From Anarhynchus alexandrinus (Eukaryota > Chordata > Aves > Charadriiformes > Charadriidae): DNA of 64,000 nucleotides. Both the position numbers and the translations under genes were made by a program. The first letter of the stretch is position 1; each line of letters opens with the position of its first letter. The notes beneath the pieces are model-generated. The model ran no database searches, had not been told where the DNA came from, and saw only the letters and a program-made list of their open reading frames with translations. Shown one piece after another: positions 10,541 to 23,351 of the stretch. The stretch lies in contig VUYV01000088.1 of the NCBI GenBank assembly GCA_008711295.1, positions 2,807,812-2,871,811 on the forward strand, read 5' to 3'.

Positions 10541-11430
10541 GGGTGTCAAGGTGTGCCGCTGCCGCCGCGCCTCCCGCCAGCCGCCTCCTCCCCGCTGGGC
10601 AGCCCCTCCGCAGCCGCCCCGGGCCTCGCCTCACGCCCTCGCCCTGTCCCCGGCCCGGCAGAGGCCGAGCTCCCCCGGGGCGGGTGTAGCGATGCTGCCA
10701 CAGCCCTGCGGGCAGGCCAGGGTGCTCGGCGAAACACGGCGCCTGTCCCCAGCCCCTCTGGGCAGCCGGCGGGGTTGGGAGGAGACGCTGCAGGGGACAC
10801 TTCGGCAGCCACCGCCGCGGCGGGGCACCGGGTGGCCATGGCAAGGGAAAAGGCAGAGCGCCCAAACCCGCCCGCCCGCGCCGCTTCCCCCGCGCCGCCA
10901 CCCGCCCGCACCAGCGAGCTGCCGCTCCCGCCGCGGGCCCGCCCGCACCGATATTCCCCACCTCCCACCAGCGGCCCGCCCGCTCCTTCTCCTCCCCGCC
11001 ACGGCCAGCAGCCTCACCCGCCCGCCGGCTCAGCCCGGCTCCGGTGAGGCGGTCCCCGCCACCGTGCAGCGGAGCGCGGCGCTGGGCTGTGGCGGGAACC
11101 TCCCCGCCCGCGGCCCGGTCCCGCCTCCCCGATGCCCAGCCCCAGCACCGCCCGGCCGGGAGGGGCGGACAGCGGCGCTCTAGCCGGGCACGCCTGAGCT
11201 CTATGACCCCGCGGGAGGCGCCTACGAGGGGCGGGCGGTAGAACTACAGCTCCCAGGAGGCAACGGGGCGGGGCGGTGGCGTGTCCCGCCTACTCCCCCC
11301 CCACTCCCCCCTGCGGCGGGTGGCGCGCGCCGTCTCCTCAGGGCGCCCCAACGGCCGCCGCCGCTGAGGTGACAGGGACTTGTCCTCTCCATCGCTCCCG
11401 GGGGTGGCACGTACCGTGCAAGTTTCAAGA
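10540..11430. promoter_or_regulatory. CpG island 1, likely WDCP copy A promoter
   Basis: A sharp change to very GC- and CpG-rich sequence within AT-rich DNA, with many GGGCGG-type (Sp1-like) boxes, for example around 11225-11275. It lies 2.4-3.2 kb upstream of the copy A coding start, on the correct side for a minus-strand gene whose 5' leader is spliced. The long open frames here on both strands (about 10338-11183 plus, 10407-11017 minus) follow from high GC and lack any recognisable domain. It may also fire to the right, but no partner gene was recognised there. Confidence 0.75.
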
Positions 11431-14400
11431 ATTATTTGGATCCTTCTGTGCAAGATAACGATGCAAAATGAGATATATGCCTGCTTTGTTTTGTACCTTT
11501 TCTTTTTTTTTCCTTGGTGTTAGAGTCGATCAGAAAATGGTATTGTCTCAACACTTGGGAAGTCACACTTAAGAAAGCATATAAATACGATACAGAACTA
11601 CTTCATTACAAATTCTTTGGTCCTGAATTATTGCACTGGGCATAACTTCTAAGTCTCTGAGGCCTTTTTTAAAGTTAATTATTTTGCAAGACTGTGCCAC
11701 TTTATCACTACTTAGCACTGCAGAGCAGTCTGATCATCGTACAGTTTTTGAAACCCATATTTTTGAAGGATGTTGAAACACTGGAAAAGGTACCTTAAAG
11801 AGCTGCCAAAGGTATGAACAAAATGCTTGAAATGGTTGCAAGGTCAAATATGTAAGTAGCTCAAACTTACTGAAAGAGGAACACTGAGTGGTGACTTGGC
11901 TATACTGCATGACTGCCTTTCCAGTGAAAAAAAATCTCAACGAAATAGTTCTTTTAAGTTAGTGAAGGAAGGTTTAACAAGAGCCATGGATGGATTCAAA
12001 TAATTAAGGCACAGCTGTGAGTTTGATTGACCACTCGAACAAACTACCAACAGAGCAGATCCTCTACATGCATCTTCAAGTTAAAACTTGGTGGCTTTTA
12101 GGGACATTATTTAAATGCAGATTTTGTGGCAGTCACAGACTAATTTCTGAGCTCAATGTATGGGGTTTAGATGAAATTCGATGGCCTGTGATGCAGGTGA
12201 GGATATCTATGCATCTGTGGGTTACAAGTTAAAATTCCATGTACTGTTTCAATCCCAAAAAGCTCAATGTAATTCGACTGTTTTATACCTGACAGGGCAC
12301 CTGCAAGATGCTGAACGGTAGGTGGGTGTGTTTTAAGGACTGCAAGGAGTAAGAACTCTTCTTTTACGTGATTATACTGGAAAAGGTTTGTGGAAGAGAA
12401 ATTCCTGGCATTCAAACTGAAAGTAGTTAGTTTCCAGCTTTTTTTGGAAGCTTTTTCAGCAAAGGAGAAGTGGCCACAGGATAAAGACAGGAAAGTCTGG
12501 AGGTGGAGAATAGGATTTGTTTGAACTGTTGTATTTTTGAAATGAAAGAGCCAGCTTCAGACCCTTAACACTATGAGTTGCAGTAAATTAAAAAAAAAAT
12601 AATAAACACAACTGTTTCTAAGATAACGAATAGATTTCTAAGGTTGAATTTTTAGTGTAGAAGGATAAGCAGTGGACCCAAATGCCAGCTTTTCTATGTT
12701 GCTCCACAAATACACTGTCAGGCGTATGAGAATTTATCAAAAAATGAACACACACAGTTATGGTTTCTCCTTTCTATTTTCCTTTTCCTCTATCATTAAC
12801 AATAGGCAGGGTGCAATTGTATAAAGAAAAAGCCCAAACTAGCCCAGAATTGAAAAGGAAATCTGAAAAATTGCCTGTAGAAATTTACTCTTATGTTCAC
12901 AATATATGTTAATACACTCTCAGGGTTAGCGCCTTAGTATATTATGCCTCTCAGAGAGGTGAGCAGAGACGAGCCCTCCTTGAGAGATGGCAATGGAGAT
13001 AATTTTATTTGCTTTTGTTCTTTTAGCTGTGGGAAGTACACACTTAGCACAGTTATAAGAACAGAACAGCACTAGGAATTTCTGCTCCCTCTTGCCTGTG
13101 CCTGTGTTGCACCTGGTGGGTTGGTAAGGGTTGTTTTGCAGTTTTCCAGTTCAACTCCCTTCTCTCTGCAAGACTGCATATGCTTGAACACTCAATACTG
13201 TATTACAGCAGTGACTGGCATAGAAAGTGCCTGGGGTGGTTGGTTCTGTGCATTGCAGAGGGTAAGAAGGAGCCTGTGCTTTCAATCTTGTTCTCCCCAT
13301 GGGTAAAAAATAAGAGTGAAAAATACACGTCCTAAGGCACTAATGATATGCCCTGTGATTTTTTTAGATTGATGGTGATGTGCTTTGAAAATGGTGTCAA
13401 GCCACCTATAAATAAGAAAACTTTTAGGGACGTGTTTCATCAGTGAGACCGGCCATGTAGCGTTTTACTCGGTGGCCGGCACCGGAGAGCCGGCTCTGAG
13501 CTCTTCCCCTTGTGTTTAAGGCAGTTAGCCACCAGAGGGCTTTACTAGACAGTAACAGTTTGCTGAGTATAATTATATTCCTGTAATCTCTCAAAGAGTC
13601 TTGCTTTCATATAAACTTAAATTGACCATCCATATTAATATACAGAAATAAACATTTAAAAATAATTTTATTGGGTGGAGAGACGACAACTTAAGAATTC
13701 CTCAGAAGATATTTTCACATTAAATGTTTATTTTTGTTTCCTATGCCTATAATTATACAAATAAATATTTTTAAAGACTTTTATTTTCATCATGTAAATT
13801 CTCTTATATGTATAAAGGCTAATTGAGTTCTACAAATGAACTAAAAATATCAGCAAAACTTGTGGTTATTTGAAAATCTGTAAAATACGGTCAGTTGCAT
13901 AATATTTTGATTGAAATGGAATTATCTCAGCCTACAAGAGTGCTGGGATGGTGTGTAGGTAGTTATTATTGGACCTAGGTGTTTATTTCCATGCCCAACA
14001 GTGTGTATCTTATTTGCATAGCCACAGGCTGGTTATTTCGCAATGTAGAAGAGGATGAAAATTGCTGTAGGCTACTTGGCCAGTAGCCACTAGCCACAGC
14101 TAGTCCCACAGCCATGATGTGCATAGCCACAGCACTTATTTCTCAGTTGCTGTAATGCTAATAAACATCTCGTTTTCTTTCTTTTTTCCCCCAGTCTTTT
14201 CAAGCTGTTTACTGCTGATATATATGATGCAGCTGTTACTTCAAGGATTTAAATGATGCAGAACCCCTTAGGAGATGTATATAAGGTAGAAACGGGGAAA
14301 TGAAATTATGCAAGGAAAAGTGTTTAAAAAACTGAAATTATAGAATTTGTTTGCTATGGTCATGCTCATTTAAAACACACATTTTGTCGTTTAAAAATAT

Positions 14401-15076
14401 GTGCTTACACTGAGTCAGACTTATCCTTAAACACTGAACAGTCTCACAAATCCGTTCTCAGTCCCTGCACTGAGAATAGATTTGCGTTCTCATAACTTAA
14501 TTTGTTGTATCATTTGGGTGTCTGCTTTTCAAATTAGTTTAAAACACAACATTAATAAGAATATAGGACAGTCTGAGAAAGAAGAGTTATGAATACCTGT
14601 TAAAGGGAAAGAATGGCAGGGAAACAAGGTGAAATGGGTGTGATGGGGAGACATGCTGTAGAGTTATTATTTATGCACTCTGCAGATTTTTTTCTTTGCT
14701 TTTATTGAATATGTACACATTCAAAGAATGTAATGTTATAAGGGAAAATAATCATTTGAAGATACTTCCTGTTAACTTCATAAGCGTCATTTAAAAAAAA
14801 AAAATTCATCCAGGTTATGGACACTACTGACTGAGCAAGCTGATCTCATCATCATATTTCTTAATGGAAAAACTTAATGAGGCACTTTCATGTAATTTAG
14901 ACCCCTAAAATATGATGTGGTAAAGCCTAAGATCAGTAGCTAAAAGGTATAGATGTTTTGTGTGCTTTTTGTTATTAGATTAAAAATGTTTCTTCTTGAT
15001 TTGGGGAGGTGATTAGTAATGAAGATAATAGAAGATGAGCAATTTTGCAGAAAATTACCTAGACCTGAGTCAATAT

Positions 15077-15204
15077 GATGCTGTACCAAGAAGGCAGACA
15101 TCCTTGTGGGATGTGTGAACAGGATTATTGTGTGCGAGATGATGCTGTAACAAGAAGGCAGACATTGTTGTGGGATGTGTGAACAGGATTATTGTGTGTG
15201 AGAC
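15077..15204. repeat. Tandem duplication of a 64-bp unit
   Basis: Two head-to-tail copies start with GATGCTGTA at 15077 and 15141. They differ at only a few positions (for example CATCCTTG against CATTGTTG, and TGCGAG against TGTGAG), so the duplication is fairly recent. No reading frame or known element explains it. Confidence 0.9.
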
Positions 15205-17311
15205 ACATGAGTCTCTTGTCTGTTCTGCTTGGCTGAGTAAAGCCAGAAGGGGTCACAGTATTTCCATAGTGTAGGCAAAACTGATTTTTGTGCTCTGTAG
15301 CAGATCTTGCAGGGGGTTCCTTGTGGCTCCAGGCTTTGAGGTATGGAGAGGATCAGTGAAAATGTTTGGGATTAGGACAACGACAAAGTGAGTGGGAATT
15401 ACTGCTTTTCTCTGCAGCAGTAGCTACCACACCTCATCTCCTGAAGCAGCTACCATTCCATGTCTCCTGGAGCCTGCCTTAGCAGGTTGGACTTCAGCAG
15501 GTCCAACACTTTGGTGGTTGTTGTAGAGACAAAAGAGAAATAGGCTCTTGTCCAAATTAGTCCAGACATGTCCATGCCTAAGAAGGCATGGGCAATGCGG
15601 AAAACTCATACAGGGATGTTTTGTCACCCCCTGCAGTTGTTCACGCTGTGACAGCCTATTTTTTCTTTATGTAAAAACCTACACCAGTGCTTTTTCTGTG
15701 TCTGAAACAGGCCTTCAACTAAATTCTACTAACTGCTGCAGTTTAAGAGAGATACTGGATGCTCGCATAGAGCAGAGTAACAAAAGGTCCAGGGTGGATG
15801 TCTATGAGAGAAACTGGAGGAGTGGTATTGCTTAGAGAAAAGAAGGCTAAAGGGAGATGTAATGGACATAACAGTTTTCAAGTATTTAACAGACAGCTAC
15901 AAAAGACAAAGGACATAAACCATGAATAGTCAAAATCTCTGCTTTGAGGCAGGAAAATGGACCTTTCAGTCCACTAGCATAAAGCTCTATGTGAAATGAA
16001 TGTACTTGCACTGCTGTGAAAGTGCTACAAAGTAAAAATTAGTCTCCTGACTAGTCACACAGTTTGTTGTGTACCATAAATACGTGCAAAACCAAAATAA
16101 CATCATATATATTAAAAATGAGATAGTCTTTTGAGAGTCTTTCTGTTTTAAAATTGATTTGCATAAAGAATTATGTTGTAAATGAGGACTTTTGATATGA
16201 CAGTGTTCCTTTGGAATAATCTTTCCAAGGACATTTCAGGCATACCTCTTCAGAACAAATAATATCTTCTTTTAAATTACACATCCTTGTAACTGTGGTT
16301 AGTCTAGAACCAAGATAATATACAAATCACATCCTTACAGATATTTAACAATATCATACAAGAGAGACTGTTCAAATCTCAATCTTTCTAGTAGGCACCT
16401 GGAGTTCCCTTTTACTTGTGCCACTGTGTATAGACACCTTTTCTCCTTCTTCATATATCTTGCTGTGAGAACCCTTTCTTGTGGCAGTAAACAATTCAGT
16501 CCTAGATGCTTCTGTCTCCTACTGTTGCCTTTTTTGTTTTCCTTTTATGTAACTAATCTGCAAAAGCACTACTTTCATCTTTGCTACTTCTTAGGTTAAT
16601 CCTGCATTTCAGGCACACTGTTATCATGCACAGTTTTCTTTTATGCTATTAACAGGTACAAGTGTTTTGAGATAACAGTGTATCAATGTAGATCTGTGTA
16701 GCTACATTTTGTGTTGATAACAATATCATTGATATCTAAATAAAATGTTAATAAGGAAAGGTAGACATGGAAACGGAGATGACAGCTGGATACAAGTTAC
16801 ATGAGCATAAGAATATTTACAAACTGAATGTGAAATCGTGACTTGTTTGAAGTTCAAGGGAAATTTTGACAGAAATTTGCAGTGGAGCCAGTATTTTGAC
16901 TTATGCTTTTTTTGACTTATTTGACTTATTTTTAGGTGAACTAAGTTTCTGAAGGAAGGATAACAAGGGAAACAATTAGCATCATACTTACAAATCAAAT
17001 TGTGACTAGTTTGTTATGTGTTGGTTATGCTATCTATGGTAGCTAAAGTGTAAAGAAATGCAACTAGTGGTATTACAAAATGCAATAAAGTGTTAAACTT
17101 AAAAATAAATTTATTGATAATTACAGAGACACAGAATTCAGTGATAGATAAAAGGTATGAGATATGACAGCAGTGGGCTTGTTAGTAATTTGTTGGTGTG
17201 ACTTAAGGATCATGATGCCTTCTCCACTACGCTGTCATAACTCGGCAGCTGAGCTGTAGGTTGAATTGAGAAACTGATCCACTTTATAAGTGGTTTGGTA
17301 GGTATTTTTAG

Positions 17312-17347
17312 CCATGTAAATTTTTGGGTCCATGTAAATTTTTGGGT
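17312..17347. repeat. Tandem duplication of an 18-bp unit
   Basis: CCATGTAAATTTTTGGGT is present twice without change at 17312-17329 and 17330-17347, and a third copy begins (CCATG) before the sequence departs. It looks like simple slippage. Confidence 0.88.
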
Positions 17348-20124
17348 CCATGCATTTCCATCCAGCGACTGCAGGATGAACGAACACGGGTCAGTGGAGA
17401 ATGAGGCGGCCTTTCACCAGTATTGCTGTGGAAAACTTCACCTCAGCATCCCACAGCTAAATTTCAATTAGGACACTAGAGCTTTTCTTACATGGCAAAA
17501 GTTTATTCTTTGATTGCTGAAATTATTACATTATTGTGAATTTTGTACTAATTTTTTAAATAATGTTTGTGGACTGTGTCTTTCTGTACTGCCTTTTATA
17601 TTTTTGAAATGTTTGATTTGAAGGAAGTGACTGTTGCCTCTAAAGTGAACTAATGGTTTGCATTTGTCTGGGGTTTTGGTTCCTTTTTGTCTGCAGTGTT
17701 TAGATGTACTGCTTTCCTAGCTGCGTACTCCCTTGTCTGTTAAGATGTCATGGTGCCTGCTGACAAGTGGGATGGATTCTTGCCAAAGGACAGAGGTTGT
17801 CGAGTACTAATGGTTTTAACTGGCAAGCCTGTATAACACTGCAAATGTCACCTCCTGTGCAGGAAGTCTTTCTGTGCCAGTACTGAACTTTGGCACCACA
17901 TGCCTCCAAACATTTGATCACACCTGGCTGTTCACACATATGTGTCAAATAATAGTGGAGGAAAGGGAAGCATAAAGTTCAAGGACAGTATTGGCTCACT
18001 GCAAGCAGAGGCTGAATTGCACTGAGCACTTTGGGAACTCGTATGAGAGGTACCCAAATGTCATTAGCTGGGAGATAATGGCAGTCCTCTACTTGTCCGT
18101 TAGATAATAGCACCAGCAGGGAAATACTGCTTCTGGAGTATTCTTCAGCAAAGTGAATTTGCATTTAATGTAAAGATTGTGCAATTGCCTCAGTCTGTCA
18201 GAAAAATGAAGCCATAATATTGACTGATTAACATGTATATAAATATATAAAATGCATAGTAACATATAAAACACTAATACATAAGCTAATTTCTGTTGTG
18301 TGGGACAAAGGAAAATAAATTCATACTTTCAGGTGTGAAATTGCATAACCCCTGGGATTTACCTCGCCTGACTTCACATGCTTAAAAATTAGGTCAGATG
18401 AGTGCAGGTCTAAAGGACTGAACTGTTTCATAATTGCAATCTGGTACTATATATTGTTTTTTTTAAGAACAAGTTAGATAAACATGTCAGGAGTTACTAA
18501 AGAATATTTGGCACTGTCTTGGGTTACAGAAAAGGACTCTTCAGCTACATATTGGATGGGGTAAATGGTCCAATGTTTGTGGTTTTCTGTTAAGATAGGA
18601 AAACCTGAAAGTAAAAATGGCTAAAAATATGTTCATTGTCCAAGCTGAGGAAAACGTAGATAAAAATGAGAATCAGGGGAAAGGAAGTTAGGCTTGATGA
18701 TGCTATTTATACTATTTCAGTGGTTGAAAATATATTAACAGAAATTGATACTTAAGATTTTTCACATGAGTATAGATAATAATATGCTGGAGTAGTAGAG
18801 GAAAAGAGGGAAGGACTAGTTGAGGGTCATGCAGGGCCTACTTTATACACTTCCTGCAGTGATCTCTCACTTTAGCTATTATGAAGCATATCAAAGTAGT
18901 ATTTCATTGTGCAAAGTCAGCATCATAGATTGGCCAGCAGAATTTCAGCTGACTTTGATTTTGTTGTATTTAATTTTTATATTGTTTCATTATTGTTCTT
19001 ACAAAATTGTTTTCAAAAGAAAAAGAAAAGAAAAAGCCTCTCTGGCATGTAAAACTTCTGTTGTTAGTGTTTTCACAAGGAGTGGGTCAGTACAAGAAAC
19101 CACAAAGAGTAAAGCAGACTGCTGCATGCTTAGCAGCAGAGTTATGGAAAATGTAAGGTAAGTTTTAACTTTACTTTGAAGCAGATTGTACTTTTAAATA
19201 AAGATATACCAACTCCTAAAAGTATACTAGGATGCATATAAATGTGCTGGATAAAGATGCAGAGTAATTAAAATGGAAATTTAGACTTTCTGGTATGTTG
19301 TTTATTCCCCACAGGGGAAACATTTTGGAGGAGCTGGTACACCATTTCATCTTCTGAGTGCCACCAGTATGGCATACGGAGTGTAGTCATTCTGCTTTGA
19401 CTTCTAATTTAAGATCCTAGTCTTTCTAGCTTTCCTCTGTTTTAATTACAGAAGACAGACTCCCCTACAGGGTGACTGGACAGGAACCTAGCACCAGTAG
19501 TCTCATAATTCTTCCGGAGGAGCCTGTCCTTTCTGCTGGTGAAATAAGGAGCCTTAAAGAGGAGGTTAGTGCCTTCATGAAATTTAGGTGAACAACTCCT
19601 TTTTTCTAAACTGTTTGATTTTGGCCCTATAAAATAGCACTTCTGGAGGATGGTGAATGCTTCTCAGTCTATGCTTTTCTCCTATTCACAGCCTACTGTC
19701 TGCTTAACTTGTTTAGTACAAACTCTTTCTATCTTTCCACATGCCTTTATCACTGTGCAAAAAGCTTCCGTGCAGCTTGTGCTTAATAGAACAGTCGTCT
19801 TACATCTCTCTACTTCACTGATTCTCCATCTGTTCTCCATCCAAACCAAAACTGAAAATTTATCCTCTGCTTTGCATAAATCTTTTCAGCACTTCTTCCA
19901 GTGCTTTTATTACTTTCAATTTTAACTTTACAGCCCTGTATATATACAGACTCTGTATAAGGTAGTTCTGCAGTGCACTGCACTCATAAATCATTACCTG
20001 AAATCAAATATTTCTTAATTCAATTGTTTTCCATTTTTAAGTGCATGTATATGATTTAAACACTTATTTTCAAATATATGTACATAATAGTGTGTTCATA
20101 AATGAGGGGGGGCAGTGCTATTCT

Positions 20125-20227
20125 TTAACATAATACAATTTTAATTTTAAAGTCAGATATATAGTATATTTTTCCATATATAACATAATTGTATTATGTT
20201 AAAGTCAGATATATAGTTTATTTTTCC
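20125..20227. repeat. Inverted repeat overlapping a direct repeat
   Basis: TTAACATAATACAATT at 20125-20140 is perfectly complementary to 20187-20202, giving a 16-bp stem with a 46-base loop. A direct repeat beginning TTAAAGTCAGATATATAGT occurs at 20147-20175 and again at 20199-20227, 52 bases apart. Together these suggest a partial duplication with a hairpin, or a remnant of a small palindromic element. Confidence 0.8.
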
Positions 20228-22849
20228 TAAGCCTTCCTATAAAATGTTAAGTGTCCAACCATATGAACTGGGGTCCTCATTTGTTACCAGACTAGTTGTG
20301 CTGAGTGATGATAGCACTTTCAGGCAGATTAGTTCTTACTTAGGTTCAATAACCCTTGAATCATACAGCAGGAGAAAATAATGTCACCAAAGTATAACAA
20401 ATCCAGAAGTCCATTAGGCATTACAGAACTAAGTTTTTGACTTTTACAGCCAGTTATACCCTGAAACTAATTGTTTTGTCATCTAAAAGTTTATTTGCCT
20501 CTTTTTATCTCCACCAAACCAAACTTTGATAGCTGTTCAAAGAAGCTCCTTTCACTCCTCTTCTTGTCAACATTCAGATTGTTTTATAGAAGAGTAATAC
20601 ATGAAAAATTAAAATGGTAGTGTGAAAGACTGACAACAATGTGTCTAGTGATAATTGTAAGTTCTGAGGGATCTTTGATGCCTAGATACTCGCTGATCTC
20701 TGCTAGTTAAGATTTTCACCTTCTCAGAATTCCCCTTTTGGCTTTTGCAACAGTGCTAAGGCACAAAGCTGAAAAAAGGTGGAACGTGGGTATTTCTCTA
20801 GCAACAAGGAAGTCCTTATGAATAATGTATGTAATGAACTCAAAGAAACTATACTGTACTAAAAAAAGTGTCTTGATGTGTTATCAACCTGATAGGCTCA
20901 ATCCCATTTTTCCTCAAGTTCATAAGTTCAGAGTGCAGGACTGTTCCATGTAACATATTTTTTGTTATATTTTATTTTGATTAGCTTCATTTCAAGTGGA
21001 CTAAACTATGGGACTACCACCCATCGAAGATAATATCTGTGAGAAAAAATCTCTTTTAATTCTTCCTTTAGTTGAGCCTAAATAGTTCTCTAAAATACAT
21101 CATCCCATCATTCTAGTTAGTTATAATTAAATTTTATTTTACTTGGCCATAGCATAAATATTGTAAATATCAGATACTGTTGTGAGAAACAAGGATGTTG
21201 TTCAAGTGTATTTGCAGGATTAGAAACATCTGCTGCTTCAAAATGTGCTATGTCATTTAGAAATCTGATAATGTCTTGTCTCACCGTACTAAGTCTGTGA
21301 ACCTCTGTGTTACTTATTTGATTTCAATGATTTGGGCTGATTTGAGTGAAGGAAAGCATGAATTATCCCAGATTTTTACAGCAGTAATAATATAAATACC
21401 TTTTTGAAGACAATTTTAATGCAAAGTAGCGGGCAATCCAATTAATTAAGTAACTGTACAGTAATAAATGTGTTTGATAGTTAAAAGGTCAGATTTATTT
21501 TATTTTGGTTTGTTGTGGTTGGTTGTTTTTTTTTTTACAAACCAGAATGGTCCTTGAGACTGCTTAAAAAGATCTTTGAGAACACGGTAGTACAAATATA
21601 CCCAACTACATTGCATACCTGGGGTTGTACGTGATTTGGAATGATGATTCCTTTGTCTCTGGGAAGATACTTGCATGAGAAGGACATTATTTCATTCAAT
21701 GAATTGAAACTGTTCCCCTATTTCAGGAATTGAAACCATTCCTTATAAGACTTCTGGCTGCATCACTGGAATGGTACTAATGCCAGACCTCCAAACCCAT
21801 TAAGTGCCTCCAGGCCGTAGACCATAGACCATAGACTTCTGGATTCAGCCTTGGTATGGGGTGAAGTATTGTAACTGGATTTTAGCATATCTGTGCCCTA
21901 TAAACAGGCTTGCCATGGTTCCCAGGCAGAGAAAAAAGACTCTCCAGAAGTATTAACAAGACCCAAAATACACAGTATGAAAAAGTAAGTCTTAATAGTA
22001 GCTTATATAAGTCTCATTCCTTTTATGTTTTCCTGAATGTACAGGATGAAGTGACCATAACTTTCCATGGTTTCTGCTGGGGCCTGTCCAGCAGTACAAA
22101 ATGCTAGGCCTCACATACGTGGCTACTCATTACACTTTACACATCTCTTTACATTTAGAGGAAGAAAAGTTAGGGGGTTCATTCAGTTCTTCCCTTATGC
22201 CTATTTCTGTCACCATAATCGTGATAGTTTAACTTCTGTGAATCTGTCTGCCTGCTTCTCAGATGTATCTGTATTGCCTCTTGTCTCTGGTGGTGAGGTT
22301 CATCTGACTAAATGTAAATGTTTGTATTTAAACTAGCTTTTGCAGTCAGTGGAAAGGAATAGGCACTTATTTACTTAATAGGGATCATTCACCACAATCA
22401 GTTTTAGAAATCTATGTTAAAGCATGAATAATCTACTGTAGAAGTGCTTTTCTTTTTTTGATTGATCATACAGGAGTCTAGATGACAAGTTCAGTGTAGA
22501 CACCTGCATTTAGCCAAATGAAGTTTGTGTTCAACGTCTTTGATCCTTAATTTACCTTGCAAGGTGTTTTCTTTCTCTTCTGTGTGCATGTATAAATCTA
22601 CGTGCTGTGTAAGACACTGACAGGAGACAGTGATGCAGCCTTTTTAGTAATTGAACATTTTCATATAAAAATTAAGCATTTCTGAAAACGTTGCAGGTTT
22701 CCATGGGATCCAGCTGGAACAGTAAAGAGACCCTGAAGCAGTTTTCCTTTTTTTTTTTTCCCATTCCTGGTTTTCCTTAATGAATATAAATGCTCTTTAG
22801 TTGTATTTTCTTCAACTTTTGTGTGGACTGTACACCTGTATTAGCTAAA

Positions 22850-22855
22850 TTTATT
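22850..22855 (-). terminator. Candidate poly(A) signal of WDCP copy B
   Basis: TTTATT on the plus strand reads AATAAA on the minus strand, about 330 bases beyond the copy B stop codon at 23185. That is a similar distance to the one in copy A. It is only a hexamer and spacing argument. Confidence 0.35.
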
Positions 22856-23184
22856 GTTACTACATAATTTTTAGCATAATATAGTTTCTCCAAGAACATC
22901 CTGACCACAATTAAAGTAGAGGCTAGTCTCTCTGCTCCAGTCCATTGGCAGCCATTAATAACAACAGCTGTGGTAAACTTCACTCTAGGTCTGATCCTTC
23001 AGAAGAAATCATGAGGGTCCAGCCAACCCTAGGATTTAGCTATGGTGTAACCATGCCACAGATTTTACACTTAAAATACATTGAAAGTAGTGAAGACAGC
23101 TTTCTAGTCACTCAGTTTCTGACACTGCAGAATGTCTCTGTGTTGTAGTAGAAAAGAAGGTCATTAGCATTCTTTGTTCAGAAA

Positions 23185-23351
23185 TTATGTCACTCTGCTT
23201 GGTGGTCGCATTGAAATGCTTTTTTTGTGGGATTGACCTCCACAGACTTCTGAACTGTCAGTTCCGTCTCTTATGATTATCTCTTGTGTTGCTTTGAATA
23301 TTAACGGTACAAAGCCGTCCTTGTCTGCAGTGAGCACAATCCAGGAAGAGC
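23185..23351 (-). CDS. WDCP: WDCP copy B, last coding exon
   Basis: The acceptor AG is at 23353-23352 (after TTTTTGTAG) and the stop TAA at 23187-23185. It completes the split Gly and encodes [20 protein letters not shown] followed by TQEIIIRDG, then a 25-residue basic tail. Copy A has [16 protein letters not shown] in the same place. The exon is 35 codons shorter than that of copy A because the Ser-rich repeats are absent. Confidence 0.88.

Larger units (their letters stand above)
11431..22849. other. Intergenic region between WDCP copy A and WDCP copy B
   Basis: About 11.4 kb with no recognised gene. It runs from the copy A promoter to the predicted 3' end of copy B. It is AT-rich, with short open frames of the size expected by chance. 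The longest I looked at, 18820-19161 plus, has no family resemblance. Named contents are a 64-bp duplication (15077-15204), an 18-bp duplication (17312-17347), a hairpin-plus-direct-repeat cluster (20125-20227) and a small GC-rich pocket (13447-13505). No CR1 copy was recognised here, which is notable given its length. Confidence 0.65.

Noticed and set aside
10338..11183. Long plus-strand open frame (281 codons) and several overlapping frames across CpG island 1
   Set aside because: Open on most frames of both strands at once because high GC removes stop codons. Composition is Pro/Arg/Ala only, it crosses an 11-bp repeat of non-triplet period, and it has no recognisable domain.
18820..19161. 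113-codon plus-strand frame
   Set aside because: Low-complexity hydrophobic and Lys-rich stretches, no domain, and a length compatible with chance.
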